The notes: generated from the letters alone by a model not told the origin. Counted from the stretch's first letter, positions 10,133-20,048 are shown. The stretch is 50,922 bases of DNA from Auxenochlorella pyrenoidosa (GCA_001430745.1 KQ482046.1:17850-68771); one strand, 5' to 3'. Translations and numbers: made by a program.

Positions 10133-11144
10133 CAATTGTGTTATCATAAAGGCTCTTTATCCTTTATTTCTTTATGTTTCCATAAAGTTCAGACTATGTC
10201 ATCAACTCTGGTCTGTGAGTCCAGGAATCTTATGATACATTGAGCGGTGTAGAAAATCTCCAATGAGATCAATCACTTTGCTGTAATCATGTCCTGAAAT
10301 GACAATGACCCATTTGTTTTTATTAGGTCCTAACCAACATTTTAAACCATATCGAGTCGATAAGCCCTGTCTGAGAATTTCAACTTGTGGTCTAGGAAAC
10401 CCATGAGTATTGAGAGCAAACCCTTTTCGTTGAAAATCACGAGTGTAACTTGATCTTCTACCATCATCCATGATCCAATAAGCCAAGCCTCTTGGTGTCA
10501 AATAGTTTTCAATCAAAAAAGGTTTGACATGTTTCTGACATTTCTTACCATGAGAATCGAGCACAAAGAGTTGAGCGAGCTCTCGAAACTCAGAATGAGA
10601 AATGGTTTGAAAACTCCACATTTTTCGTTTTTCATCAAAATATGGCGGTGACAAAACCCAATCATAAAATTGTTCATGGAGATGAAACAGATACTCACGA
10701 TGCAAATGATCAGATTGTTGAAATTTTAAACGATATGTTTTGCCTCCATTTTGAGTTTGAATCGACGCGTCACCAAGAAGTGTCCCTACACTTAAATCAA
10801 ACAGAGTTTTTGATAAAGAGAGAGTCTTTTTATACTCGTGAAGACATTTTTTTTGATTTGCCGTTGGTTTTTTCATAATAAAAACACTGTTTTGAAGAGT
10901 TGCTGGGCGCTCGTGGAGAAGTTATTGGTTGACATTCCTCATTCTCTAGTCGTTGAACGTTTCTCTCTACTGTTTTTTTTGTCATTCGAGAGACTTCGCT
11001 GCAAGTTGGCATAGTTTTGTCTCTGTTGATTTTGGAAACAGAAAACTGTAGCGTTCTTGCAATTCACCCAGTTTGTTTTATCTTGAGAGACTTTTCTCAA
11101 GAAACGCTGTAAACCTTCTCACGAAGGGCTAGGACTAACATGTA
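10133..11144 (-). other. Group I intron in rnl, site L2449
   Basis: 1012 nt on the minus strand, inserted after the position matching E. coli 23S 2449. The 5' exon ends in U and the intron ends in G, as group I requires. P1 forms between exon GGGAU and an internal guide GUCCU (11131-11135) with a U-G pair at the splice site. The R element GTTCAACGACTAGAG (10944-10958) and the S element GACATAGTC (10192-10200) form P7 (GACTA/TAGTC). P9 is a 7-bp hairpin with a GAAA tetraloop (10170-10187). The endonuclease gene lies between the P7 strands, that is, in the P8 loop. Confidence 0.9.
10202..10876 (-). CDS. LAGLIDADG homing endonuclease in the rnl intron
   Basis: 224 residues, intact, on the intron sense strand. 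Two LAGLIDADG-type motifs are present: LSVGTLLGDA (28-37, acidic D36) and GLAYWIMDDG (130-139, acidic D137/D138). It is therefore a single-chain two-motif enzyme of the LAGLIDADG_2 type. Such enzymes cut the intron-less rnl allele and spread the intron; some also act as maturases. The TGA stop abuts the S element of P7, so coding sequence and ribozyme core are packed tightly. ATG at 10876. The acidic residues are retained, so activity is plausible. The enzyme is not named. Confidence 0.93.
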   Translation of the reverse strand: MKKPTANQKKCLHEYKKTLSLSKTLFDLSVGTLLGDASIQTQNGGKTYRLKFQQSDHLHREYLFHLHEQFYDWVLSPPYFDEKRKMWSFQTISHSEFRELAQLFVLDSHGKKCQKHVKPFLIENYLTPRGLAYWIMDDGRRSSYTRDFQRKGFALNTHGFPRPQVEILRQGLSTRYGLKCWLGPNKNKWVIVISGHDYSKVIDLIGDFLHRSMYHKIPGLTDQS

Positions 11145-11607
11145 ATCCCTAGCGTACCTTTGATCCGTTGATCGAGAGCCTTTCCACCAAGAACTCCCGG
11201 GTCACTATGGCCGACTTTCGTCTCTGCTTGACTTGTAAGTCTTACAGTCAGGCAAGCTTCTACCATTACGCTCTCCAGCTGATTTCCGTCCAGCTTGAGC
11301 TTACCTTCGCACACTTCCGTTACTCTTTAGGAAGCGACCGCCCCAGTCAAACTACCCATTTACCACTGTCCCTTTTTTTATTCAAGAAGGTTAGAAAAAT
11401 GAGAAAGAAAGGGTGGTATTTCATTGTTCATCTTTTTAGAGGTCTAAAAAGATGTCCCACCTATTCTACACATTCAAACTCTTTTTTCAATGGTAAACTA
11501 TAGTAAAGGTGCATAGGGTCTTACCGTCTACTTTCGGGAACTCCGCATCTTCACGGAGAATTCAATTTCACTGAGATCATGTTGGAGACAGCGGGGAAGT
11601 CGTGACA

Positions 11608-11664
<57 letters not shown>

Positions 11665-11751
11665 GAGTTACGGCCGCCGTTTACTGGGCCTTGCATTGAG
11701 AGCTTGTTCAAATCCCGAGAACAGGTTCTGAACGCACCCCTCCTGTTAAGT

Positions 11752-11783
<32 letters not shown>

Positions 11784-11799
11784 GTCGTGTTACCACTTA

Positions 11800-11832
<33 letters not shown>

Positions 11833-13097
11833 CCCCCTTTTTTGTGCCACATAGATTTGTGTTCAACCTATGTCCTCCTTTTTCCGAAGTTACGGAGGTA
11901 ATTTGCCGAGTTCCTTCAACATGATTCTCTCTAGGCCTTAGTTTTTTCAACAAGTCCACCAGTGTCGGTTTAAGTACGGTGCTTTTTTTCTAAATCATGA
12001 AGATAGAGAAAACACTTGAGTTTTTTCCTGGACCACTTTTTACCCAGATTCACAAGATATCCGTTGACTTGTGCGGTAAACTAGTGGCCGTCACTCAATT
12101 TGACATCAATGAATTCTGTACATTGTACCCATCAAGAATGAGCTTTCGCTTTGCTTTTAGGGGCCGATTCACTCGACAACGAAAAACGGTCTGTCGAAAA
12201 CCTAGGACTTTTGGCCATCATGATTTTCACATGATTTGTCGTTACTCATGTCAGCATTCTCACTTCTGATATCTCAACTTTATTTGACAATAAAGCGTCC
12301 TTGATTTACAGAACGTTCTGCTACCTTTTAAATCAAAGAGTGTTTCCGTAATGGATATGTTTTTTACTTTTGATTTAAAATCGCCGCTTCGGTGAATATC
12401 TTGAGCTCCGATACATTTTAGGTGCTCCTAGACATAGACCAGTGAGCTATTACGCTTTCTTAAAAGGATGGCTGCTTCCAAGCCTACCTCCTGGTTGTCT
12501 TCGCCTAGGAACTTCCTTTTCCACTCAGAAATTGCTTGAGAACCTTAGCGTTCGATCTGGGCTGTTTCCCTCTCGACTCGAGACCTTAGCGCCTCGAGTC
12601 TGTCTGTATCCAGAATAAAAAGGCATTCGGAGTTTCCCTGGGATCAGTAAGGCTTTGGGCCACCATCACCCAATGAGTGCTCTACCTCCTTTTTACTTTT
12701 GAATACGCTCTACCTCAATAGATTTCGCAGAAAACCAGCTATTTCCAAGCTCGATTGGCTTTTCACCCCATAATCACAAGTCATCCCCATCTATTGCCAC
12801 AGATGTGGGTTCGGTCCTCCAAAACGTATTATCATTTTTTCAACCTGCTCATGATTAGATCGCTTGGTTTCGGGTCAAATTTATGAAACTTTTTGTTTCC
12901 CAAAAAATACACATTCTGGGCTTATGCTTTTTTTCAAGCTTGCTTTCACTCCGCCTCCGTTTCTGAACTTAAGCTGGCTTCATAAATTTACTCGCTGACC
13001 CATTATGCAAAAGGTACGCCGTCACTCTTCATAAAAGCTTCGACTGCTTGTAAGCATTCAGTTTCAGGATCTCTTTCACTTCCTATTTAGGAGTCTG

Positions 13098-13132
<35 letters not shown>

Positions 13133-13583
13133 ATCAGAAGACTATATTTAGGCTTAGAGGGTGGTCCCCCTTTAGAAAATTCCAAAAAACGGAATCTTCA
13201 CTTCAAACAAAGATGGTCTTCGTTTTACTCGATGTTTTTTCATTCTGTTTTCCAAAAAAAAATTCTAGAAAATTCTCAATTTTGAATGTTTACAGGGCTA
13301 TCACCTTCTTTGGCTTGTTATTCCAAACAGCTTTAACCTCAAAAAGGAGAAAAAAGAATGAGGGCCTAATCCGCTTTCGCTCACCACTACTCACGGAATC
13401 TCGGTTGATTTTTTTTCCTCTAGTTACTTAGATGTTTCAGTTCACTAGGTAATTCGTAATCAAAGAGTTTCCTAAAAGGAAATCCATAGATCTCAGGATT
13501 GACGCACCTCTCTATGGCGTTTCGTTGCGTTTAACGTCCTCTGTTTTCTTCTGTCTAGGCATCCGCTAAATGCTCTTTAAAAA

Positions 13584-14073
13584 GAAAAGATATTTTACCT
13601 TTACTTGTGCTTTTCCTTTCTTTTTCAAAGAAAGGACCAATTGAAAAAATTCTAATTTTTTCAATTTCTGAAATTATCTGCTGCTGTAAAATTTAGAAGT
13701 AGAAATTAAACACTATGTTCTTTTTTTCGCCAGAGAAATCTTTTTTTTGAAATAAAAGAAAAATCTTAAAAACTTCCTCTGCTTTCCTTTTTCGTAAACG
13801 AAAAAGGAGAACGTGTTTTATGAATTTGACTCTATATGATATACAAACATGTTGTGTTTGTTTTTCTCATTTTAAATTTTTTCTTCTACAGAACAAACAG
13901 TTTGAAGTTGTGTTTTATGTTTTTTTAGCTCTTAAAAAACACTAGAAATTTATTTCTCCGAAAAAAGTAGGAAAATATAAAGTCTATTTTTTCCAAAATT
14001 TTTTACTTAGTAGAACAAGAACATAAATCGGAAGCGAAAACAACAAATTTTAAACATTGGTTTTTTAAGGAGG
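13584..14073. other. Intergenic upstream of rnl
   Basis: Family A palindrome at 13614-13636, family D-like arms at 13639-13651 and 13654-13666, family B palindrome at 13785-13808. An rnl promoter would be expected here; no consensus is evident. Confidence 0.65.
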
Positions 14074-14148
14074 TTGACGGAAGATGGACTCGAACCAACG
14101 GCCTATGGATTATGATTCCACTGTTCTACCCACTGAACTATTCCGTCA
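14074..14148 (-). tRNA. trnI(cau): CAU-anticodon tRNA, probably tRNA-Ile (lysidine type)
   Basis: Acceptor TGACGGA/TCCGTCA, anticodon loop ATCATAA (CAT), discriminator A. It lacks the initiator features (1-72 is paired; no run of G-C pairs in the anticodon stem). The window also holds a clear initiator (31727) and a CAU tRNA that looks like elongator Met (26069). By elimination this is the ATA-decoding isoleucine tRNA with modified C34. It could instead be elongator Met. A 5'-terminal U is uncommon, and the T-stem has one T-T mismatch. Confidence 0.75.
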
Positions 14149-14642
14149 TTCTCTTGACTTTGACCACGTCTCCCAGAATTTCTAGTACATATGGTAAGAA
14201 AAGGATTCACTTTTCGAAGTTGGAAAGGTTCGGGTGTTTCACTTTTTTGGAAAAATCAAGAGGTATTCTTTTATTATTCAAAAATTGTTTGCTGAGATCT
14301 CAATGAAATTTTTTTTTGCAACTTTACGTCTTCGGTTTTTTTTTCTTAATCTCCACCTAATTAATAAAACTTCCACAAACTTTCCACAAACACAAAAAGT
14401 GGAAAACAGAGATATTGATGATTTTTTATTATCAACTTTATAAAAAAAATGGAGGTCGAATTAATAATTCGAAATTTTTTTTTCAAAAAACCAAATACGT
14501 TTCAATCTCTAGTGGAAATTCTGCTGAAATTCCCACTAGAGTTTCAAAAAAAAGTTTTTTAACTCAATTTATAAAATTTTCGTTTTTCTAGATTATGGCA
14601 TATCTAGACTAAAAAAATAAATTTTTTTTGGTTTTAATTCTC
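14149..14642. other. Intergenic between atp9 and trnI(cau)
   Basis: Holds the atp9 downstream hairpin (14507-14541). The remainder is AT-rich; open frames at 14112-14443 are not supported. Confidence 0.65.
14507..14541 (-). terminator. Hairpin downstream of atp9
   Basis: CTCTAGTGGAAATT at 14507-14520 pairs with 14528-14541 (14 bp, one mismatch) around a short loop. It lies about 100 nt after the atp9 stop on its transcribed strand. Likely 3'-end structure. Confidence 0.45.
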
Positions 14643-14894
<252 letters not shown>

Positions 14895-14921
14895 TTATCA
14901 ATAGGCTAAGATGACTCTTGG

Positions 14922-14993
14922 TATCCCTTACGGGGTTCGAACCCGTGTTTTTGCCTTGAAAAAGCAATGTCCTGACCACTAGACGAAAGGGAC
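14922..14993 (-). tRNA. trnE(uuc): tRNA-Glu (UUC)
   Basis: Acceptor GTCCCTT/AAGGGAT (G1-U72 wobble), D-arm CGTCTAGTGGTCAGGAC, anticodon loop TTTTCAA (TTC), T-arm ACGGGTTCGAACCCCGT. Directly upstream of atp9. Confidence 0.95.
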
Positions 14994-15124
14994 TGTAAAC
15001 TCTATTTTAGATGGTTTTTTCTTTTTAAAAAAGAAGTACCTAATTCTTGGGGACTTTTTTGGAAGAAGACAAAGGAGCTCCTCCTGAATTTTGAATTTAA
15101 GGGGTGATTTTCTCATTTTTACAC

Positions 15125-15142
15125 CATATAGAGAGACAAAAA
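15125..15142 (+). repeat. CATATAGAGAGACAAAAA direct repeat, copy 1
   Basis: 18-nt motif, not palindromic. It recurs at 15311-15330 and 22161-22180, always in the same orientation and in spacers upstream of plus-strand genes. Possible promoter or processing signal; no direct evidence. Confidence 0.6.
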
Positions 15143-15310
15143 GAATTTCTAAAAAGAATTGCTTAGTCCATGTTTTTGCTTCCAAAAAAACATGTTTGTT
15201 TAGGTTTACGAAAAATTTTTCTTGAATTAGGAATTCAAAAAAAATTTTCATAAAAAAATGGTGTCATTTCTAATTCGAGGTATTTTTTTTTAATTTTTTC
15301 ATTTGCATAT

Positions 15311-15330
15311 CATATAGAGAGACAAAAAAA
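15311..15330 (+). repeat. CATATAGAGAGACAAAAA direct repeat, copy 2
   Basis: Second copy of the motif, preceded by GCATAT (copy 3 is preceded by GTACAT). It lies about 750 nt upstream of rpl5. Confidence 0.6.
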
Positions 15331-16082
15331 ATTGCCTAAAGGGAAATTAGTCATTTTTTTTTTTGCAGTATGAGTAAAAAAATATCTATCCTTTTATAAA
15401 AATGCAATTGAAAAACTATTTTTTATTTGATAAGAGGACAAAAGAATACAAAAACTTGTTAAAAGATTATTTTTTTGTAATTAGTTTTAAGTTTAATGAA
15501 AGAAAGCTTGAAATTGTATATATTTGTTCTTTACAAGAGAAAATTTCCTCAAATTTGAACAAAAATTTGATTGCTCTGCTTTTTGACATAAACTAAGGAG
15601 ACAAAAAAAATTTTCTTTTCGGTGTTTTTGCTTTCTTTTTCAAAGAAAGCAACAGTGAAAGAAAATAAGAAGAAAAGGGTTCCTCGCATTTGATTTGAAA
15701 TGACACCATTTGTTTGTAATTTAAATTCTCTCTGAATTAGCAAATAAAGGTGTTTTTTCAAAAAAAGGATTGTCCCATTTGTGAAAAAAAATGGGAGTCA
15801 ATGGTACTAAATGGGAAAAAAAATTTGAAAAATTTAAATTTTTTTTTGCATTTGCTACTATGAAAGAGAAATTTCTAGCTCTTTCTTGTTTTACAAAGTA
15901 ATTAGAATCGAAAAAATTTCCATTTCTTCGCCTTTGGCCAAGTAATTAAGTCTAAAAACAAAAAGTGAAAACAAACATGAATTAAAGGAGTGAATTGAGA
16001 GGATTCTAACAATTTTTTTTCTAATTTTGTTTTCTATTCATTATTAAGCAATAAAAAAAACTTTTTTTAATAAAAAAATTAT

Positions 16083-16805
16083 ATGGCATTACAAAAATCA
16101 AAACATTTATCAATTTTAAAAGATAATCCACAAAATAATTTTTCTTTAGCACTTGAAAAAAACAAATATCTTGTTTTTATAGGTTCCTCTAATTTAAGCA
16201 AAAATTATTATCAAAAAATAGTAACATATGATTTAATTTTAAAACAAAATTATACTTCTATAATGCAACTTCCTCGTATTGAAAAAATCGTATTAAACAC
16301 GAGTTCAAAAAATTATATCAACGAAAAAAAAAATCTTTTAGTCACGCTAGCCGCATTAGAATTCATTTCTGGGCAAAAACCTCAATTAACTTATGCTAGA
16401 AAATCTGTAGCCAATTTTAAAATTCGTCAACATCAAATACTGGGGTGTAAAGTTGTTCTACGTGAAAACCTTATGTATGATTTTTTAGAGAAACTTTCCA
16501 GAATTGTTTTACCTCGTATTCGAGATTACACAACTAGCAAAGATTTTACAGAATTAAATCAAAACAATTCATTTACTAAAAACCAGACCAGAAAATCTAC
16601 AAGATTCATAACTTATTCTTTTGGGTTGAAAAATTTAATGATTTTTCCAGAATTAGAAAACCATTTTGAACTTGTTGAAAATTTTAGAGGTATGGATGTA
16701 AGTTTTGTTTTCTCTGATTCTCGTCATAAACAGAATGTTAATGAAACGACTAGACTCAAGGATTTAAGACTCCTACTAAGTGGATTTCAAATACCAATTT
16801 ACTAA
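16083..16805 (+). CDS. rpl5: Ribosomal protein L5 (uL5m)
   Basis: 240 residues. The core is clear: MQLPRIEKIVLNTS (about 60-73), ALEFISGQKPQLTYARKSVANFKIR (about 92-115) and a C-terminal LRLLLSGFQIPIY block matching the L5 ending. It contacts 5S rRNA and the central protuberance in bacterial-type ribosomes. It is longer than bacterial L5 (about 180), with about 55 extra N-terminal residues and an insertion near 160-180. First gene of rpl5-rpl6-rps13-rps11, the ancestral spc/alpha operon order with the intervening genes lost or moved (rps14 is at 34.6 kb). Confidence 0.95.
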   Translation: MALQKSKHLSILKDNPQNNFSLALEKNKYLVFIGSSNLSKNYYQKIVTYDLILKQNYTSIMQLPRIEKIVLNTSSKNYINEKKNLLVTLAALEFISGQKPQLTYARKSVANFKIRQHQILGCKVVLRENLMYDFLEKLSRIVLPRIRDYTTSKDFTELNQNNSFTKNQTRKSTRFITYSFGLKNLMIFPELENHFELVENFRGMDVSFVFSDSRHKQNVNETTRLKDLRLLLSGFQIPIY

Positions 16806-17116
16806 AATCCCTTTTTTCACATTTAGACAAATTCAACGAAATTAGTCGAAATTCTAACAGAATTCTTTCCCATTTTTGTTTCATTCCCATTTTTGGTTCA
16901 AAAATGGGACTAAATGGAGCCGCAAAAAAAATCGGAAAAAAAATAGAAGCAAAACCTCATTTTTCAATTTTGCTAGCAAGCCAAAGGGTAAGCTTTTTGT
17001 TTAAAAGATAGAGAATGATGATCTCTAAAATATAAAAAGTTTATACTTTTTTCATCATTTCTGTTTTTACCTCCAAATTCACGTAATTGTTAAAAATTTT
17101 TTAAATTGTAAATCTT
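16806..17116. other. Intergenic between rpl5 and rpl6
   Basis: Family C palindrome at 16884-16908, preceded by a half copy near 16867. rps14 and rps8 lie at this position in the ancestral order; neither is seen. Confidence 0.7.
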
Positions 17117-17659
17117 ATGAAATCTCTATTTTATCATCACTCATTTCCAATTCCTGAAAAAGTGACTATTGAAAAAAAAGGTCATTTGTTAAAATTCTCT
17201 GGTCCTTTAGGATCAACATTTTTAAATTTGAACAAAATTGATCCTACTGGGTTAGGAGGAATTTCTATAAATCATGAAAAAAAGAAATTAGAACTTTTAA
17301 GTCCAGCAAAATCTTTTTTTGGTTTATTTAAAAAACTTTTAGAAAATAAAATAAAAGGAGTTAGTCGTGGATTCCTTATTTATCTTAAAATTATAGGAAT
17401 TGGATACCGTGCTAGTTTGCAAAATGACAATTTACTTCTTAAATTAGGTTATAGTCATGATATAATTTATAAAATTCCATCATCTATAAAACTTTTTTTA
17501 ATTGAACCTACAGTGATTTGCGTTTTCGGCATAGATAAAAATCAAGTCACTCAAATTGCCAGTAAAATCCGAAATTTACGTAAACCATCTGCTTATAAAG
17601 GAAAAGGAATTCGATTAATAAATGAAAAAGTTTTATTAAAACAAGGCAAGAAAAAATAA
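17117..17659 (+). CDS. rpl6: Ribosomal protein L6 (uL6m)
   Basis: 180 residues, usual length. The two L6 repeats are visible: an N-terminal KVTIEKKGHLLKFSGPLGS block and a C-terminal GYSHDIIYKIP...ASKIRNLRKPSAYKGKGIR block, the latter carrying the conserved YKGKGIR signature. Large-subunit protein near the factor-binding centre. ATG at 17117, stop TAA. Confidence 0.96.
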   Translation: MKSLFYHHSFPIPEKVTIEKKGHLLKFSGPLGSTFLNLNKIDPTGLGGISINHEKKKLELLSPAKSFFGLFKKLLENKIKGVSRGFLIYLKIIGIGYRASLQNDNLLLKLGYSHDIIYKIPSSIKLFLIEPTVICVFGIDKNQVTQIASKIRNLRKPSAYKGKGIRLINEKVLLKQGKKK

Positions 17660-18075
17660 AAAAATCTTCAACATGCTAGGTTTTCTTTTCAAAGTTTGTT
17701 TTTTTCCAACTTTTTTTAAGATAAAAAAAATGAAAACTCAAGACCCCTGTTTGTCTTCTCTCTTTCTTTTATAACTGAAATTGAACATGTACTTTCGAAA
17801 TTTCTTAAACAATTAAAACTTCTTAATCTTAAAATTAAAAACAAGAAAAACGCTGAAGTTCTTGTCTCCACATAGAATATATCTCTTCTGAATTGACAAT
17901 TCCAGAATTCCCTCTATTTCCTTTTTGGAAAACAACTGGGATTTTTCTTGTCGGAAACGAGCATGTTTTTTTGAAAAAAAAACAGGAGTTTCCTCTCTTT
18001 GAAAAAGAAAGGAGGGCAAGTATGTTTTCAGAGAAAAGTGTAACTATTGATTAAACAAACTAAAAGTAATTCTTT
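17660..18075. other. Intergenic between rpl6 and rps13
   Basis: Family F-like palindrome near 17963-17985 and a family A variant at about 17991-18013. No gene seen. Confidence 0.65.
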
Positions 18076-18441
18076 ATGTTATATGTTTTAAACACTAATT
18101 TAAAAAGTAAAAAAAAACTCTTTGTAGCTTTAACTGAAATTTATGGTTTAGGAAAACATAACTCTTCTCAAATATGTGATTTACTAGGTGTTAGTACAGA
18201 CCGACGATTAAAGCAACTCTCTTCATTACAGTTAGAACGATTGACACAATTAGTAAATCAAAATTACAATATAGGTACTGAAATTAGACGCTCTACCCTT
18301 AAAAACATACAAAGGCTTATAAAAATCGCTAGTTACAAAGGGTTCAGACATACTGAAGGATTACCTGCGCGTGGCCAACGTACACATGGAAATAGTCGTA
18401 CTAGACGAAAATTAAAAAGCTCTACTAATTTGAATAGATAA
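18076..18441 (+). CDS. rps13: Ribosomal protein S13 (uS13m)
   Basis: 121 residues. ALTEIYGLGKHNSSQICDLLGVS (about 16-38) is the helix-two-turn-helix start of S13. GFRHTEGLPARGQRTHGNSRTRR near the end is the conserved rRNA- and tRNA-contacting tail. Head protein of the small subunit. In its ancestral place between rpl6 and rps11. Confidence 0.97.
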   Translation: MLYVLNTNLKSKKKLFVALTEIYGLGKHNSSQICDLLGVSTDRRLKQLSSLQLERLTQLVNQNYNIGTEIRRSTLKNIQRLIKIASYKGFRHTEGLPARGQRTHGNSRTRRKLKSSTNLNR

Positions 18442-18796
18442 GCTAAGTGTCTTTCAAAAAAAGTTTCTCCACTTCTGATTAAAAAGTAATTAGAAAAGCT
18501 TGAAATAGTCTAGACCAATTTTATAAAGAGGTTTCTTTATTCTCTCTTAAAAACAGCAACCTTCTCTTTCTGTTTTTTGTTTTTTCTTGAATTTCTTATT
18601 CTTTCCCATTTTTGTTCTAAAAAAAGGGACCGGTTTTTCAATCCCGTAATCACAATGGGAAAGAAGTGAAAATTCAAGGGGAAGCATAGTAAAATTGGAA
18701 AAATGTTAAATTTCCATTTATCGTCTCTTTACAGAATCTAAAAACATCAGAAGTAGAGGTAGGTATAGTCCAATGTGTTATAAAAAAGTAATATAA
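18442..18796. other. Intergenic between rps13 and rps11
   Basis: Family C-like palindrome at about 18604-18629. The remainder is AT-rich, with no gene. Confidence 0.65.
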
Positions 18797-19189
18797 ATGA
18801 ATGAATTATTTTATAAATTTATGTCTAAATTTTTAAAAAAAACCAATCAAAAAGGTATTATTCATATTCAAAGTACAAAAAATAATACTATTCTTACACT
18901 CACGGATTTACATGGTGATTGTAAATTTTGGTCATCAGCTGGAAACATAGGATTTAAAAATTCCCGAAAATCTACAAGTTATGCTGCCCAAGCTGTAGCT
19001 GAACTAGTAGCAACTAAAACTTTAAATTTGGGATTTGATTCAGTAATTGTTAAAATCAAAGGTCTTGGGTATGGGAAACTCTCTGCTATAAGAGCTCTCT
19101 ATAAATCAAAACTTAATGTAACTCAAATTATTGAACTAACACCAATCGCCCATAACGGGTGTCGATCTCCAAAAAAGCGACGTGTTTAA
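18797..19189 (+). CDS. rps11: Ribosomal protein S11 (uS11m)
   Basis: 130 residues. SAGNIGFKNSRKSTSYAAQ (about 46-64), VKIKGLGYGKLSAIRAL (about 85-101) and the terminal ITPIAHNGCRSPKKRRV-type tail (here LTPIAHNG...) are diagnostic. Platform protein of the small subunit. The ATG at 18797 was taken; the ATG at 18821 (MSKFLKK) would remove eight residues and is a fair alternative. Confidence 0.96.
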   Translation: MNELFYKFMSKFLKKTNQKGIIHIQSTKNNTILTLTDLHGDCKFWSSAGNIGFKNSRKSTSYAAQAVAELVATKTLNLGFDSVIVKIKGLGYGKLSAIRALYKSKLNVTQIIELTPIAHNGCRSPKKRRV

Positions 19190-19541
19190 TCTTAATCCAA
19201 ATCAAAAACCATAAGTTGAATTAAGAAAAACGTTTTGTAACCTTTCTACTTATTTGAAAATTGAAACATCAAAACTTGCTAAAAAAATGAAGTTTTTGGA
19301 CAAAGAGCAGTATCCGGATATCCTCCGGTGCCAAAAATTGAAAAAATTAGAATTTTTTCAATTTTTGGCATTGGTCGGTCCTTTTTCGTCCACGAAAAAG
19401 GAATTCGTTTACCAAAAAGGACAGCACTAAGAAAAAATATATATAATAGTCGTCATTGTGAAACAAAAAACACTAGGTTTTTTTTAATTTCTGGGAGAGA
19501 TGTATTTGCTTTTTTAAGATTCTGAAAGAAAATTTTAAAAA
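19190..19541. other. Intergenic, rps11 / trnP convergent spacer
   Basis: Family D palindrome at 19329-19370 and family B palindrome at 19379-19402, about 10 nt apart. No gene seen. Confidence 0.7.
19329..19370. repeat. Family D palindrome, best copy
   Basis: Two perfect 20-nt arms (19329-19348 and 19351-19370; TGCCAAAAATTG... and its complement) around the dinucleotide AG. Other copies or close relatives: about 4033, 5317, 13639, 21736, 29414, 31201, 32499, 47693 and 49471. Confidence 0.92.
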
Positions 19542-19615
19542 TCAGGGTAATAGGATTTGAACCTATGACCTCCTGTTCCCAAAACAGGCGCGCTACCAGA
19601 CTGCGCTATACCCTG
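19542..19615 (-). tRNA. trnP(ugg): tRNA-Pro (UGG)
   Basis: Acceptor CAGGGTA/TACCCTG, D-arm GCGCAGTCTGGTAGCGC, anticodon stem CCTGT/ACAGG with loop TTTGGGA (TGG), discriminator A. Confidence 0.95.
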
Positions 19616-19977
19616 TACTTTGCTACCCTACAAGATTTAAAAAAAATTCATTCAATCAAAAAATCAAAGCAGGTTTGAAATAAAATAGAGATGGGACTAA
19701 TTAGAAATTTATAAAAATTATAAAAAAATTGAAAAAGGTTAGTTTTTACTTTCTAGATAAAAAAATTTTCTCATTATTCCACTTATCCCACTTTTTTTGG
19801 AAAATCGTTAAAAAGAAAAATAAATTTTTCTCTTATAAAAACTGAAATGTCGAAATTTTCAATTTTTTCGGGTCATTCAAGAAAAAACATTGACAAAACA
19901 AAGTAGACTCTTCAAATTCAAAAGCAGTGTGTCCTGACCTTTTCCTAAAAACAAAATATTTGAAGATTTCGAGAAAC
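19616..19977. other. Intergenic between trnG(ucc) and trnP
   Basis: AT-rich. Nothing recognisable. Confidence 0.6.
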
Positions 19978-20048
19978 AGCGGATAGTGAGATTCGAACTC
20001 ACGTCGTTCGCTTGGAAGGCGAAAAATTTACCACTAATCTATATCCGC
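19978..20048 (-). tRNA. trnG(ucc): tRNA-Gly (UCC)
   Basis: Acceptor GCGGATA/TATCCGC, anticodon stem TTCGC/GCGAA with loop CTTCCAA (TCC), T-arm GTGAGTTCGAATCTCAC. Pairs functionally with trnG(gcc) at 33822. Confidence 0.95.

Larger units (their letters stand above)
9714..13583 (-). rRNA. rnl: Large-subunit ribosomal RNA, split by one intron
   Basis: Bacterial-type 23S rRNA on the minus strand. Exon 1 is 11145-13583 (2439 nt, against 2449 in E. coli up to the same site). Exon 2 is 9714-10132 (419 nt). GGATGCC near the 5' end, CTAGGGAT | AACAGGCTGAT around the peptidyl-transferase loop, and the sarcin-ricin and 3' domain sequences are all recognisable. The ends were set by helix 1: AAGAG near 13577-13573 pairs with CTCTT near 9723-9719, extended by U tracts pairing with the terminal GAAAA. 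Several variable loops contain AT-rich expansions (for example near 11380-11490). All protein-like frames within 9751-13431 other than the intron gene are shadows. Confidence 0.95.
14994..16082. other. Long intergenic region, trnE / rpl5 divergent spacer
   Basis: About 1.1 kb between divergent genes. Contains two copies of a CATATAGAGAGACAAAAA motif (15125 and 15311), a shortened relative near 15594, an AAATGGTGTCATTTC tract near 15256 repeated inverted near 15696-15710, a family A variant at 15630-15650 with compensated G-C ends and a family C variant at about 15773-15795. Small open frames (14979-15251, 15402-15596, 15549-15761) have no recognisable product. Confidence 0.6.

Noticed and set aside
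9751..13431. Several open frames within the rnl region (9751-10071, 11168-11503, 11602-11901, 11997-12269, 13120-13431)
   Set aside because: All lie on the strand opposite to rnl and translate conserved rRNA complement. Not genes.
14979..15596. Small open frames in the trnE/rpl5 spacer (90 and 64 codons)
   Set aside because: Phe/Lys-rich translations of AT-rich DNA, no motif, and one overlaps trnE.
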